Shown here piece by piece: positions 18,586-27,718 of a stretch of DNA of 39,679 nucleotides (position 1 is the stretch's first letter; the number at the start of each line of letters is the position of its first letter). Origin of the DNA: an uncultured Ectothiorhodospiraceae bacterium (GTDB lineage: Bacteria > Pseudomonadota > Gammaproteobacteria > UBA6429 > Thiohalophilaceae); assembly GCA_947259575.1 (NCBI GenBank), contig CAMYMU010000053.1, forward strand, positions 1-39,679. The letters run 5' to 3'. The notes beneath the pieces are model-generated. The model did not search any database, was not told the origin of the DNA, and worked only from the letters and a program-made list of their open reading frames with translations. The position numbers were made by a program, and so were the translations under genes.

Positions 18586-19587
18586 TTAAGGCATACCTAC
18601 CGCTTCAATAATGTCTAGAGTAGCTGATCTGTATTCACCGAGGTCAGTCATGGGAACATCGGCAACTTTATAACTGGCACGTGTTGGCACCTTCTCAGCC
18701 GCCGGCACACCAGGGCGAGTCGGGTATTCCTGATTCACCTCGGCAAATAATTTCTGGCCAGCCTCGGATACCATAAACTCAACCAGTTGTTGTGCCGCTT
18801 TCTTTTTCGATGAGTGTTTAACAATCGCAACACCGGCAACGTTCCAGGCAACACCCATGTCATCTTTGCGTTGATCAGGTAACACAACTTTTATAGGCGC
18901 ATCGGGGTGTTTCGCCAGGTGACGATAAATGTAATAGTGATTGACCAGTCCAATGCTCTTTCTACCATTGGCAACAGCCTTGACAATCTTACTGTGCTTA
19001 TTAAAGACGCTGCTGCCCACATTTGTTTTCATGCCGTTCAACCATGACTTGATAACTTTTTCATTATTCGCACGCAGGTAAACAGTTACTCCAGCAATAT
19101 AACTTTCGTTGCTACTATGCGTGATTCCCAGTTTGCCTTTCAGGCGTGGATCAGCCAAATCAAATACGGATTTTACAAAGTCGGCTGATTTATCCTTTGT
19201 ACTCACAACCAGGACTCGTGCGCGTGCTGACAAACCAACCCAGCTGTTATCTTTTGCTCGAAAGTTGGCAGGAATCACCTTAACCATCTTGTCATCCATC
19301 GGCTGGAATAATTTGAACTCAGTGCCTTTTTGCAAGTTACCCGCATCATTACTTATATAGAGGTCTGCTTTGGTACGCTCAGCTTCGAGGTTGAGTTTGT
19401 TAAGTAGTGCTGTTGAGCTACCGGTGTGCAGCACAACTTTGATACCCGTCTCTTTCGTGAATGCCTTAATCACGGGTTTGATAAATTTATCACTACGTCC
19501 GGAATAGACGATTAATTCTTCTGCAAAAAGTTGGCTTGAGAAAGCCGCCATCCACAGGGCAAAAAGGGCGATAATAGCGCGTTTCAT
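18586..19587 (-). CDS. fbpA: Periplasmic ferric iron-binding protein
   Basis: 333 residues. I place the start at 19587 because MKRAIIALFALWMAAFSSQLFA is a clear signal peptide and GGAG lies 10 bases upstream; a start 36 bases earlier would put a polar stretch ahead of the signal. The mature protein begins EELIVYSGRSDKF, typical of class-II ferric-binding proteins. The paired tyrosines that coordinate iron in this family are in GLVNHYYIYRHL. It delivers Fe3+ to FbpB. A Fur box at 19633-19651 lies 46 bases upstream of the start. Confidence 0.93.
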   Translation of the reverse strand: MKRAIIALFALWMAAFSSQLFAEELIVYSGRSDKFIKPVIKAFTKETGIKVVLHTGSSTALLNKLNLEAERTKADLYISNDAGNLQKGTEFKLFQPMDDKMVKVIPANFRAKDNSWVGLSARARVLVVSTKDKSADFVKSVFDLADPRLKGKLGITHSSNESYIAGVTVYLRANNEKVIKSWLNGMKTNVGSSVFNKHSKIVKAVANGRKSIGLVNHYYIYRHLAKHPDAPIKVVLPDQRKDDMGVAWNVAGVAIVKHSSKKKAAQQLVEFMVSEAGQKLFAEVNQEYPTRPGVPAAEKVPTRASYKVADVPMTDLGEYRSATLDIIEAVGMP

Positions 19588-19632
19588 GGTTCTGTTGCTC
19601 CATATATTATATATAGTAAACAATTAAAGCGT

Positions 19633-19651
19633 AATGATAATAATTCTCATT
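19633..19651 (-). promoter_or_regulatory. Fur box upstream of fbpAB
   Basis: AATGATAATAATTCTCATT is a 9-1-9 inverted repeat with one mismatch, and agrees closely with the Fur consensus GATAATGATAATCATTATC. It lies directly upstream of the iron-binding protein gene, where Fur with Fe2+ would repress transcription. Confidence 0.85.
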
Positions 19652-19746
19652 TACATTTGCAATATATAAGCTGTAATTAATATACAAGATATCCATATAG
19701 ATTACATGGATATATCTGCTAGTTACAATGTAGGAAACGGCGAACC

Positions 19747-20979
19747 TTAGCGGATGTCATCAACCATACGGCTGATAGTAAGTCCTTGCACAACAATTGA
19801 GAAAATCACCACGGCATAGGTCAGTGCCAGGATAATTTCGCGTTCGAGTCCAAGCGGTAAGGACAGGGCCAGGGCCACAGAAATGCCGCCGCGCAGTCCA
19901 CCCCAGGTCATGATCTGCACCACACCCGGGGTAAATCGGCGCACCCGGCTGAGCAGCATGATCGGAGTACCAACGCTGACATAACGTGCAAACAGTACCA
20001 GCGGAATAATCGCTAGCGCGGCCAAAAAGTATTCGGTCTTAAGTGAAAGCAACAATACTTCCAATCCAATTAATACAAACAGTACCGCATTCAGTATTTC
20101 GTCGATGAGCTCCCAGAAGGTATCCAGGTGTTGTCGTGTCTTTTCAGACATCGCCAGCTTACGGCCGTGGTTACCAATAAAGAGCCCCGCCACCACCACG
20201 GCAATAGGACCGGAGATATGCAACCAAGTACAGAGGGCATAGCCCCCCATCACCGCTGCCAGGGTTAACAGCACTTCAAGCTGATAGTTGTCGACATCTT
20301 TGAGAAGAAAATAAGTCAAAGCACCCAGAGCTAATCCAAAGGCGATGCCACCGAGTGCTTCTTGCACAAACAACAAACTAATACTCTGGAAGCTGACTTC
20401 GTCACCACCCACGGCAATGCCGAGAATAACCAGAAAAACAACGACACCAATACCATCATTGAATAATGACTCACCGGCAATTTTTGTCTCCAGCGTTTTG
20501 GGAACCCGCGCATTTTTTAAAATGCTCAGCACCGCAATTGGATCAGTTGGTGAAATAAGGGCGCCAAATAGTAAACAATATATATACGAGAGTGGAATGC
20601 TTAAAGCGTTTAATACCACCCAAGTCAGGGTACCTATAATAAAGGTTGAAGTGATGACACCAAACGTAGCCAGGACAGCGATAACGATCTGCTGTTGTTT
20701 AAGGTCGTTGATGTTGACATGCAAAGCACCTGCAAACAGTAAAAAACTGAGCATGCCCTGCATCAAGGCTTCGTGAAAATCGATGCTGCGCAAAACCTGG
20801 TTGGTGTGGAAGATCAGATCACTCCAACCAAATTTACCAACTAACAATAATACGATGGACAGAAAAAGGGAGATGATCATAATGCCGATGGTGTTCGGCA
20901 GTTTGATAAAACGGTAGTTCAGATAACTGAACAAGGCCGCCAGGGTTATTAAAAGTGCTGCTGTATTAAGTATGCCCAT
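19747..20979 (-). CDS. Na+/H+ antiporter, CPA1 family
   Basis: 410 residues and about twelve hydrophobic segments. Family motifs visible: FAGALHVNINDL early, GALISPTDPIAVLSIL, then ESLFNDGIGVVVFLVIL with the FND-type ion-binding Asp, and TWGGLRGGISVALALSLP near the C-terminus. These are NhaP/NHE-type signatures. The protein would exchange Na+ (or K+) for H+ across the inner membrane. It lacks the long cytoplasmic tail of some NhaP proteins. It stands between fbpA and ubiI on the same strand, with gaps of about 160 and 134 bases, so it is probably transcribed alone. Confidence 0.93.
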   Translation of the reverse strand: MGILNTAALLITLAALFSYLNYRFIKLPNTIGIMIISLFLSIVLLLVGKFGWSDLIFHTNQVLRSIDFHEALMQGMLSFLLFAGALHVNINDLKQQQIVIAVLATFGVITSTFIIGTLTWVVLNALSIPLSYIYCLLFGALISPTDPIAVLSILKNARVPKTLETKIAGESLFNDGIGVVVFLVILGIAVGGDEVSFQSISLLFVQEALGGIAFGLALGALTYFLLKDVDNYQLEVLLTLAAVMGGYALCTWLHISGPIAVVVAGLFIGNHGRKLAMSEKTRQHLDTFWELIDEILNAVLFVLIGLEVLLLSLKTEYFLAALAIIPLVLFARYVSVGTPIMLLSRVRRFTPGVVQIMTWGGLRGGISVALALSLPLGLEREIILALTYAVVIFSIVVQGLTISRMVDDIR

Positions 20980-21113
20980 GAAAGTTGACTATCGACTTTT
21001 GCCCGATGTCTTACACCCCTGGTTTTTATCTCTAAACTGGTTCAACAGTATTGTTATTCGGGTCAGATTTATCCAAACCAAATGTACATCAATTCAAAAG
21101 TGATTACCAAAAA

Positions 21114-22409
21114 CTAGCGCTCAATAACCGCTTCGCCTGTCGAGGCCTGCATCTCATCTGGTTTCGCAATGCGGGGCAAGTCACCGTGCAAGCCCATTGC
21201 ATAGTCGATTATCTGGTGTTTTAGCGGTGACATTTGTTCAAACCAACGCATTCCAGTGTTACGGAGCCAACGTAAGCCAGTATGACCCGTGCCAAACAAA
21301 CGCTGAATCTGATCGACCATGACCAACATGCTTGCGTTCTCCGCCTTACGCCAGCGCTCATACTGACGTAACACTTTGTGACTATTTAGCCGTTGGCCAC
21401 TGACAAGTGCCTGTTCGATGACTTGTGCCAGGCTGGCCGCATCGAGCAAACCAAGGTTAACCCCCTGCCCCGCTAATGGATGCATGGTATGGGCCGCATC
21501 TCCCACTAACGCAACCGAATCACCAATATAACTATCCGCCATAAAAAACCTCAACGGAAAACAGGCTCGCTTGCCAACTTCCAGAATCGACCCGAGTCGT
21601 GATTCAAAGGCCTGTTCCAGTTCCGCTTTAAACGCCTCCTCAGGCATTGCTTGCAGGGCAGCTGCTAACTCAGGTTGGGTTGACCAAACAATCGAGCTAT
21701 AACCTTTAGTTAGTGGCAAAAAAGCTAAGGGTCCGGTGGCCAAAAAACGTTGCCAGGCGGTCTCCTGGTGTGACGCCTCTGTTTTGACTGTCGTCACCAG
21801 AGCTGTGTGATTGTAATCCCAACCACGGGTGGTAATACCTAATTGTCGCCGCACCCATGACTGACTACCATCGGCACCGACCAGTAGTTTTGTACTCAAC
21901 TTTTTGTCAGCGACGACGAGTTGCCACTGATCATTATCAAGCTGCATTGACTTGCAGGGCTCACCAAACAGTAAATGCACATTTGATAGTTGCCTTAGCT
22001 TGTCGTAAAGGCTACTAAGCATGACGCTATTCTCAATAATGTGGCCCAACTGGCTTTCACTTAAGACCGCGCTATCGAAATGTATCTCGCTATTGCCCGC
22101 CTCTTCCCAAACATGCATTTGCCGAAAAGGGGAGACACGCTGCTTAACCATTGAAGGCCAGACACCAATGGCCTCAAAGATATGTTGTGATGCACGAGTG
22201 ATCGCACTAACACGAACATCAAAATCATCCGCAGCGGTTAAGGGTTTAATCCCAGAGAGATCGTGAGGATCGATAATAGCAATATTTAAATCTTGATTGG
22301 CCTTTGAACTGGCATCCGCTAATGCACAGGCCAGCGTCGCCCCGACCAGCCCCCCACCGATAATAGTGATATCGAATTCTGTAGGGACCGTGTTCGTCGG
22401 GTCTGACAT
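21114..22409 (-). CDS. ubiI: Ubiquinone biosynthesis FAD monooxygenase (UbiI type)
   Basis: A 431-residue flavoprotein hydroxylase of the UbiH/COQ6 family, acting in ubiquinone ring hydroxylation. It has the FAD GxGxxG motif ITIIGGGLVGATLACAL, the DG motif VGADGSQSWVRRQL and the GD motif LVGDAAHTMHPLAGQGVNLG. I choose ATG 22409, one base after the ubiH stop, which suggests translational coupling. An upstream ATG at 22466 would overlap ubiH by 56 bases. By synteny with E. coli (ygfB-pepP-ubiH-ubiI) this is UbiI (VisC), the presumed C5 hydroxylase; the two paralogues cannot be told apart on motifs alone. Confidence 0.9.
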   Translation of the reverse strand: MSDPTNTVPTEFDITIIGGGLVGATLACALADASSKANQDLNIAIIDPHDLSGIKPLTAADDFDVRVSAITRASQHIFEAIGVWPSMVKQRVSPFRQMHVWEEAGNSEIHFDSAVLSESQLGHIIENSVMLSSLYDKLRQLSNVHLLFGEPCKSMQLDNDQWQLVVADKKLSTKLLVGADGSQSWVRRQLGITTRGWDYNHTALVTTVKTEASHQETAWQRFLATGPLAFLPLTKGYSSIVWSTQPELAAALQAMPEEAFKAELEQAFESRLGSILEVGKRACFPLRFFMADSYIGDSVALVGDAAHTMHPLAGQGVNLGLLDAASLAQVIEQALVSGQRLNSHKVLRQYERWRKAENASMLVMVDQIQRLFGTGHTGLRWLRNTGMRWFEQMSPLKHQIIDYAMGLHGDLPRIAKPDEMQASTGEAVIER

Positions 22410-22410
22410 A

Positions 22411-23694
22411 TTAAAGTCCCAAACCACGCGCAAGCATTGATGCCTTGCCAATGTATCCCATCGCATGCCGCGTTAATCGTTTTCGTAGCGGCGCAAACAT
22501 TTCCATCGCCACCAAGCCAGCATTGCGGGCTACCACTAAGGGTCCAAAATTGTTGGAAAAGATTCGCACCAATGCATCGGTAAACAACATGGTGGTATTG
22601 TGATCTTTGCTACGCCACTGCGCATATTCACGCAAAGTATTCAGATCACCAATATCACGGCCATCAACACCGGCATGTTTAATCACTTCGACCAATGCCG
22701 CCACGTCACGCAAGCCAAGATTAAACCCCTGCCCTGCTACGGGATGTAATGTATGCGCGGCATTGCCAATAAAGGCGAGACGATGGCGGATATGTTCAGC
22801 GACATGGGTCAACCCCAGCGGATAAGCACTGCGTTTTCCAACTCGCACAAAGTCACCGACACGTCGTCCAAAACGCTCGCGTAATGCCTCAGCAAAATCT
22901 TCATCATTCATTGCCAGAATTTGTTCGGTATTGCTCTCGGGCACAGTCCAGACCAAACCATACCGATTGGCATCATCTTCAAACTTGCCCAATGGCAATA
23001 AAGCCATCGGTCCAGAATCGGTAAAACGCTCATAAGCGACATTGTTATGCGGCTTACTGGTGGCCACATTGGCAATCACCGCCGATTGTTTGTAATCCCA
23101 AACTCTCTGCGAAATATTAAGATGTTTTCGCACAAAAGAATCCGTGCCATCAGCAGCGACAATCAGTTTAGTGGTAATGGTCTTGTTGCTCTCATCCATA
23201 TCGATGTCACCATAATCGATATCAAGGCTCAGACTAGCGATGGTTTCTTCGATACCAAGATCGGTCACGCGCGCAGGGGCAAACATAGTGATGTGACTCA
23301 TATCTTGCATTGCAGCAAGCAAGACTTCACCTAAGACGCGACTTTCAACAACGTAACCCAGCGCATCCACCGCCTGTTCACGGGCATGCAAACGTGTCAT
23401 ACCGGGATGGCCACGATCAGAGATATGAATCGTCTTGATTGGGGTGACCTGCTCAGCCAGGGAAGTCCAGATGTTCAGGCCATCGAAAATCTGTTTCGAA
23501 CTAAATGAAAGCGCCACTGTACGCGAATCAAATCCAGGCGGAGGCAAGGAAGAATAGTCATGAGTTTCAATTAAGGCGACTCTGGGTGCTGGATCTAACT
23601 GTCCTAAGGCGCAAGCCAGACTAATACCAACCAGTCCGCCACCAACAATGGCTATATCAAAATCTGCTTGATCACGGCTAGCATCGTTATGCAT
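22411..23694 (-). CDS. ubiH: Ubiquinone biosynthesis FAD monooxygenase (UbiH type)
   Basis: A 427-residue paralogue of the next gene. IAIVGGGLVGISLACAL binds the ADP part of FAD, VAADGTDSFVRKHLN is the DG motif, and FIGNAAHTLHPVAGQGFNLGLRD is the GD-type motif with Asn in place of Asp, as often seen in UbiH. It is expected to hydroxylate C6 of the ubiquinone ring. It follows pepP after 15 bases with AAGGTGG as ribosome site and precedes ubiI by one base, so pepP-ubiH-ubiI form one operon. Confidence 0.92.
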   Translation of the reverse strand: MHNDASRDQADFDIAIVGGGLVGISLACALGQLDPAPRVALIETHDYSSLPPPGFDSRTVALSFSSKQIFDGLNIWTSLAEQVTPIKTIHISDRGHPGMTRLHAREQAVDALGYVVESRVLGEVLLAAMQDMSHITMFAPARVTDLGIEETIASLSLDIDYGDIDMDESNKTITTKLIVAADGTDSFVRKHLNISQRVWDYKQSAVIANVATSKPHNNVAYERFTDSGPMALLPLGKFEDDANRYGLVWTVPESNTEQILAMNDEDFAEALRERFGRRVGDFVRVGKRSAYPLGLTHVAEHIRHRLAFIGNAAHTLHPVAGQGFNLGLRDVAALVEVIKHAGVDGRDIGDLNTLREYAQWRSKDHNTTMLFTDALVRIFSNNFGPLVVARNAGLVAMEMFAPLRKRLTRHAMGYIGKASMLARGLGL

Positions 23695-23709
23695 ATGTCC
23701 ACCTTATGA

Positions 23710-25017
23710 TCATGATGCCATTATTGCTTCTATATCATCAGGCTGTTTCTGAATACCGTCGGTTAACACCTCGTGACCTGTGTTCGTCACTAACACATCA
23801 TCTTCAATCCGAATGCCGATGTTATGCCACTTTTTATCGATATCACTATGCTGATCTGAGATATACAAACCAGGCTCGACGGTGAGGGTCATACCGGGCT
23901 CGAAAACACGCCACTCATCCTCAATTTTATAGTCACCGACATCATGTACATCCATACCTAACCAGTGACCGGTTCGATGCATATAAAACTTTTTATAGCT
24001 CTCTTCTTCAATAGCTTTCTTTTTTGATCCGGTGAGCAAACCCAGTTTAATTAAACCATCGGTGATTACATCCACTGCAACCTCGTGCGGCTCATTCCAG
24101 TGATTACCGGGTTGTACTTTTTCGATCGCCGCAAGTTGGGCATCTAAGACAACTTCATAGAGCGCCCGTTGGGCTTTTGAAAATTTGCCATTAACGGGAA
24201 AAGTGCGAGAAATATCAGCCGCGTAATAATCGTACTCCGCGCCGGCATCGATCAATAACAAATCATTCGCTTTGAGTTTATCCTTGTTTTCGGTGTAATG
24301 CAGAACACAGCCATTGGCACCGCCACCCACGATTGAGGAATAGGCTGACTCGCGCGTTCCCTGCTGAGCAAAACTATTGAGGATAGCGCCTTCAATCTGG
24401 TATTCGTACATGCCAGGTTTACACATTTGCATGGCCACACGATGAGCCTCGCAGGAGATCTGTGCAGCGGTACGCATCGCCTTAATCTCATGATTGCTTT
24501 TTATCAAACGCATATCATGCAACAGGTGATCCAGCGAGACAAACTCACCCGGCGTGTGTATTCCTGCGCGCGATTGTTTACGTAATCGGTTTACCCAACC
24601 GATGAGACGTTGATCAAAGTCCGGGTGGGTACCCATGGTGTAATAGACGCGCTGTTTGTTCTCCAGCATGCCGGGCAGGATGTCATCAATATCTTCGATG
24701 GGAAACGAGTCATCCGCACCATAGTTTTCAACAGCCCCTTCCTGACCTGCCATGCGTCCGGTCCAGGTCTCCGTCTTTGGATCACGCTCACGACAAAACA
24801 AAATATACTCGCCGTGCTCGCGACCAGGTATTAATACGGCGACCGCCTCAGGCTCCGGAAAACCAGACAGGTAATAAAAGTCACTATCAGGTCGATAGGC
24901 ATATTCAACATCGCGATTGCGAATCCGCATGGGTGCAGCGGGGAGGATGGCAACCGCATTTTCCCCCATCATCTGCATGAGGTGTTTGCGGCGCGATTTA
25001 AATTCCTGCTTATTCAT
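23710..25017 (-). CDS. pepP: Xaa-Pro aminopeptidase (aminopeptidase P)
   Basis: A 435-residue pita-bread metalloprotease that releases N-terminal residues before proline. The N-terminal AMP_N domain has RNRDVEYAYRPDSDFYYLSGFPEPEA. The di-metal ligands are visible in order: Asp in LLIDAGAEYDYYAADISRTFPV, His in MHRTGHWLGMDVHD, Glu in LTVEPGLYI and Glu in GIRIEDDVLV. It lies between ygfB (21 bases upstream) and ubiH (15 bases downstream), the conserved gammaproteobacterial order. Confidence 0.97.
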   Translation of the reverse strand: MNKQEFKSRRKHLMQMMGENAVAILPAAPMRIRNRDVEYAYRPDSDFYYLSGFPEPEAVAVLIPGREHGEYILFCRERDPKTETWTGRMAGQEGAVENYGADDSFPIEDIDDILPGMLENKQRVYYTMGTHPDFDQRLIGWVNRLRKQSRAGIHTPGEFVSLDHLLHDMRLIKSNHEIKAMRTAAQISCEAHRVAMQMCKPGMYEYQIEGAILNSFAQQGTRESAYSSIVGGGANGCVLHYTENKDKLKANDLLLIDAGAEYDYYAADISRTFPVNGKFSKAQRALYEVVLDAQLAAIEKVQPGNHWNEPHEVAVDVITDGLIKLGLLTGSKKKAIEEESYKKFYMHRTGHWLGMDVHDVGDYKIEDEWRVFEPGMTLTVEPGLYISDQHSDIDKKWHNIGIRIEDDVLVTNTGHEVLTDGIQKQPDDIEAIMAS

Positions 25018-25038
25018 AGTTCCAGGATTTTTTTAGCA

Positions 25039-25611
25039 TTAATGTATTGACTGGTTGCTCTCGTTCATTTGAGAGTTTAGCGTCTCACGGAATAACATAA
25101 CACCTGCCCGTAAATATTCCACCAGCTCCGAATAGGACTTTTCCTCTTCTTCAGAATATTCCAGTTGGCCCACTGATACCTGGCTAATTTCAGTAATATC
25201 ATCAATGATTTCACCTAATTCACCGGTAAAACTTTTGAAGTCTGTCACCCCACTATAACGCAAGCCCATTAGAAAGCCCTGACACCAGTGGGCCATCGCA
25301 TTGGTGCGGATTTCCAGATCAACGTCATCGTCGGGTAATAATAAATCGAAGTCAAACTCACCATTTTGCAGCTGGTGGCAGACTTTTCGATAGAGGGCCT
25401 GCATCAAATCGGCAGTCTCTTTTGCCAGGGCATCACCTTCATTTAGCGCATCCTGCATCTCCTCCAGATAAGACTCAAACCACAGCTGAAATCCCCCCTC
25501 ACCATTCATACAGGCGGTCGCACTCACTGCACCGTGGCATTCAGCGCCATCGGCGGCAATCCCCATGCGTTCAAGCGCTGAGGAAATATCATCGTAATCA
25601 AAATCTTGCAT
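25039..25611 (-). CDS. ygfB: YgfB/UPF0149 family protein
   Basis: 190 residues, an all-helical UPF0149 protein. Key stretches are CHGAVSATACMNG near the N-terminus, LLPDDDVDLEIRTNAMAHWCQGFLMGL and the C-terminal SYSELVEYLRAGVMLFRETL. YgfB homologues are small acidic cytosolic proteins. One in Pseudomonas has been described as a regulator affecting beta-lactam resistance, but a general function is not established. It is the first gene of the ygfB-pepP-ubiH-ubiI operon and is divergent from the zapB-like gene. Confidence 0.93.
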   Translation of the reverse strand: MQDFDYDDISSALERMGIAADGAECHGAVSATACMNGEGGFQLWFESYLEEMQDALNEGDALAKETADLMQALYRKVCHQLQNGEFDFDLLLPDDDVDLEIRTNAMAHWCQGFLMGLRYSGVTDFKSFTGELGEIIDDITEISQVSVGQLEYSEEEEKSYSELVEYLRAGVMLFRETLNSQMNESNQSIH

Positions 25612-25829
25612 AGTATTCCACCTGAATCAGGCTATTTAGCTGATGGGAAAGATATCATATATATAGGTTAAACCGCTCAGAAATCACTAGCAGCTATCAC
25701 TCGTATCTGGGGCCAAATACAAAACCAGGCAAATCTGAAGGAATTAGGCCGTTGACCCGATCCGCCAGTCGCTCTATATTTGATCCTAGTGACGCTGAAA
25801 GATGGCCGTCGACATGTCAGGAGAAACAG

Positions 25830-26027
25830 TTGGATATTAAAAAGCTCGAAGATCGGGTTGATGAACTCATATCAACGGTTGAACGCCTGCGTAGTGAAAA
25901 CAAGACCCTGCGCGAAAGCCAAACCAGCCTGGTGAATGAACGTGAGAACCTTATCAGTAAAACTGAACAGGCACGGACCCGGGTTGACGCCATGATTAAC
26001 CGACTAAAGGCCATGGAAAATGAGTGA
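25830..26027 (+). CDS. ZapB-like coiled-coil protein (TIGR02449 type), TTG start
   Basis: A 65-residue coiled coil: LDIKKLEDRVDELISTVERL then ENKTLRESQTSLVNEREN, heptad leucines throughout, ending in VDAMINRLKAMENE. I choose TTG at 25830 because AGGAG lies 6 bases upstream and the length then matches the family. A TTG at 25752 would add 26 residues of unrelated composition and lacks such a site. Proteins of this type are found beside zapA and are thought to act in cell division with ZapA and FtsZ; that role is inferred from context. It overlaps zapA by 8 bases. Confidence 0.8.
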   Translation: MDIKKLEDRVDELISTVERLRSENKTLRESQTSLVNERENLISKTEQARTRVDAMINRLKAMENE

Positions 26028-26346
26028 TGAGCAACCTAAAGCGATAAACATTTCCATCCTGGGTAAAGAGTATCTGATCGCCTGCGGCGAAGAAGAACGC
26101 AGCGAACTAATCTCGGCCGCCGACTACCTTGACGACAAAATGCGTGAAATCCGAGATCATGGCAAAGTCATTGGTACTGACCGTATTGCGGTTATGGCCG
26201 CACTCAATATTGCCCACGAGCTGTTGAGCCAGTCTTCGGGCAGCAATAGCAAAGGCGGTCCGGACGTCGAGAACAGAATCAAGAGTATCCAGTCGAAAAT
26301 TGAGGATGCTTTGTTTCGTAGCAGACAATTAGAATTGGAAGCCTGA
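26020..26346 (+). CDS. zapA: Cell division protein ZapA
   Basis: 108 residues. The N-terminal ZapA head domain has INISILGKEYLIACGEEERSELISAADYLDDKM. GTDRIAVMAALNIAHELL follows and then a C-terminal helix, typical of the coiled-coil tetramer. ZapA binds FtsZ and bundles its filaments at the division site. It overlaps the upstream zapB-like gene by 8 bases, indicating coupling, and the 6S RNA follows about 80 bases downstream, as in most gammaproteobacteria. Confidence 0.95.
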   Translation: MSDEQPKAINISILGKEYLIACGEEERSELISAADYLDDKMREIRDHGKVIGTDRIAVMAALNIAHELLSQSSGSNSKGGPDVENRIKSIQSKIEDALFRSRQLELEA

Positions 26347-26425
26347 TCTAATTTTAATAACCAGCAAGCTTCTAGAAGTCATACCGTTTTTCATCCGATA
26401 GTGTCATACTGATTTCAACAGTTTT

Positions 26426-26613
26426 GGGTGTTTCCTGCCGTATTCGTGATCGACCGGGATATTCTTGAGCCTTAATTTAGATACCCCGGGGGCAGTAACT
26501 TGGCCATGTGTGCATGTCCGCCTCGTAGCGGAAAGCCTGATTGACCTGCGATGCCCCCACCTTGAACCTTAGGTTCAAGATACAGGTCTTAACGGTACAT
26601 GTGGGAGACACCC
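26426..26613 (+). ncRNA. ssrS: 6S RNA
   Basis: The terminal stem is formed by GGGTGTTTCC (26426-26435) and GGAGACACCC (26604-26613), complementary with one G-U pair. Near the 3' side, CTTGAACC-TTA-GGTTCAAG (26561-26579) is the hallmark 6S hairpin. The ~188-base length and the position between zapA and fau match the known gene. 6S RNA mimics an open promoter and sequesters sigma-70 RNA polymerase in stationary phase. The end positions are estimated from the stem. Confidence 0.93.
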
Positions 26614-26639
26614 TCCTCTCTACACCTACGCGCAGAATT

Positions 26640-27239
26640 ATGGACAAACGCCAACAAATCCGCACCGAACTAAAACAACGTCGAGCAGAACACTCGAAAA
26701 CACAGTGTCAGTCTCTGTCCAGACAAATTTGTACACATATCCAAACCGAAAAACTATTTAAGAACAAAAGCCGATTCGCTTTTTATTATCCGGTCGGTAA
26801 CGAAGTCGATCTGCTGGAATTGTTATACGCTGCCTGGTCACGAGGAAAACAAACCTTTCTGCCGGTACTCGCCAATTTCCCAAAAGGTAACTTGTGGTGG
26901 ATAGAACACACCGATTCAAATCCTATGTACCTCAATCGTTTTGGCATTCCCGAGCCTGTACACCCTGCACGGGCCAGGCGAACCAAGTTGCGCAGCCTGG
27001 ATCTTATCTTTATGCCGCTACTCGGCTTTGATGCAAGCGGCAATCGTATGGGTATGGGCGGTGGTTTTTACGATCGTAGCCTCGCAAAGTGTTACCGAAG
27101 CAATAATTCATGGCACCGCCCTATAAAAATGGGCGTGGCCTATAGTTGGCAACAAGTCGATAGCATACCAACTGAAAAATGGGACATACCTTTGGATGCT
27201 ATCGCTACTGAAAAAGGCATAACCTGGTTTAAGAGTTAA
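26640..27239 (+). CDS. fau: 5-formyltetrahydrofolate cyclo-ligase
   Basis: 199 residues from ATG 26640. Earlier in-frame codons run into the 6S RNA, so they are rejected. The enzyme converts 5-formyl-THF to methenyl-THF with ATP. The N-terminal MDKRQQIRTELKQRR, the substrate-binding FAFYYPVGNEVDL and the C-terminal LIFMPLLGFDASGNRMGMGGGFYDRSL are the standard motifs. The pairing with 6S RNA (ssrS-ygfA) is conserved across gammaproteobacteria, and transcripts often cover both. It belongs to the folate pathway along with folA, thyA and gcvT in this window. Confidence 0.95.
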   Translation: MDKRQQIRTELKQRRAEHSKTQCQSLSRQICTHIQTEKLFKNKSRFAFYYPVGNEVDLLELLYAAWSRGKQTFLPVLANFPKGNLWWIEHTDSNPMYLNRFGIPEPVHPARARRTKLRSLDLIFMPLLGFDASGNRMGMGGGFYDRSLAKCYRSNNSWHRPIKMGVAYSWQQVDSIPTEKWDIPLDAIATEKGITWFKS

Positions 27240-27241
27240 AT

Positions 27242-27718
27242 ATGAAGTATTGGCTAATGAAATCTGAGCCTGATGTGTTTGGTATTGATCATTTAGCGAA
27301 AATGCCGAAGAAAACTGAGCATTGGGACGGTATTCGCAACTATCAGGTACGCAATATGATGCGTGATGAGATGAAAAAAGGTGATCTCGTCCTTTTTTAT
27401 CACTCAAACTGCAAAGAACCCGGCATTGTAGGCATTGCACGCATCGTAAAAGAGGCATATCCGGACTTTACGGCCTTTGATCCTAAAGAAAAGTACTACG
27501 ATCCGAAGAGTGAACCCGAAAATCCACGTTGGTTGATGGTTGATGTGCAACTTGTTCGCAAATTTAAGCGCACTATCAGCTTACAAGAGCTAAAAAGTTA
27601 CAAAACACTAAGCGAAATGATCATTTTGAGGCGTGGAAACCGACTTTCCATCACTCCAGTTAGTAAAAAGCACTGGGATTTCATCCTAAAACTGGAAAAT
27701 AAAAACAAAAAGGCCTGA
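27242..27718 (+). CDS. EVE domain protein
   Basis: 158 residues beginning MKYWLMKSEPDVFGIDHL, with GIRNYQVRNMMRDEMKKGDLVLFYHSNCKEPGIVGIARIV and the aromatic YYDPKSEPENPRWLMVDV; these define the EVE/THYN1 family. EVE domains have a PUA-like fold and bind modified bases in nucleic acids; the ligand here is unknown. It starts 2 bases after the fau stop, so the two are cotranscribed. A weak AGGC/GCCT hairpin followed by a T-rich stretch lies just at the stop codon and might terminate the unit. Confidence 0.93.
   Translation: MKYWLMKSEPDVFGIDHLAKMPKKTEHWDGIRNYQVRNMMRDEMKKGDLVLFYHSNCKEPGIVGIARIVKEAYPDFTAFDPKEKYYDPKSEPENPRWLMVDVQLVRKFKRTISLQELKSYKTLSEMIILRRGNRLSITPVSKKHWDFILKLENKNKKA

Noticed and set aside
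26541-26639. N-terminal extension of the formyl-THF cyclo-ligase
   Set aside because: These codons fall within the 3' half of 6S RNA, and the family N-terminus matches ATG 26640.
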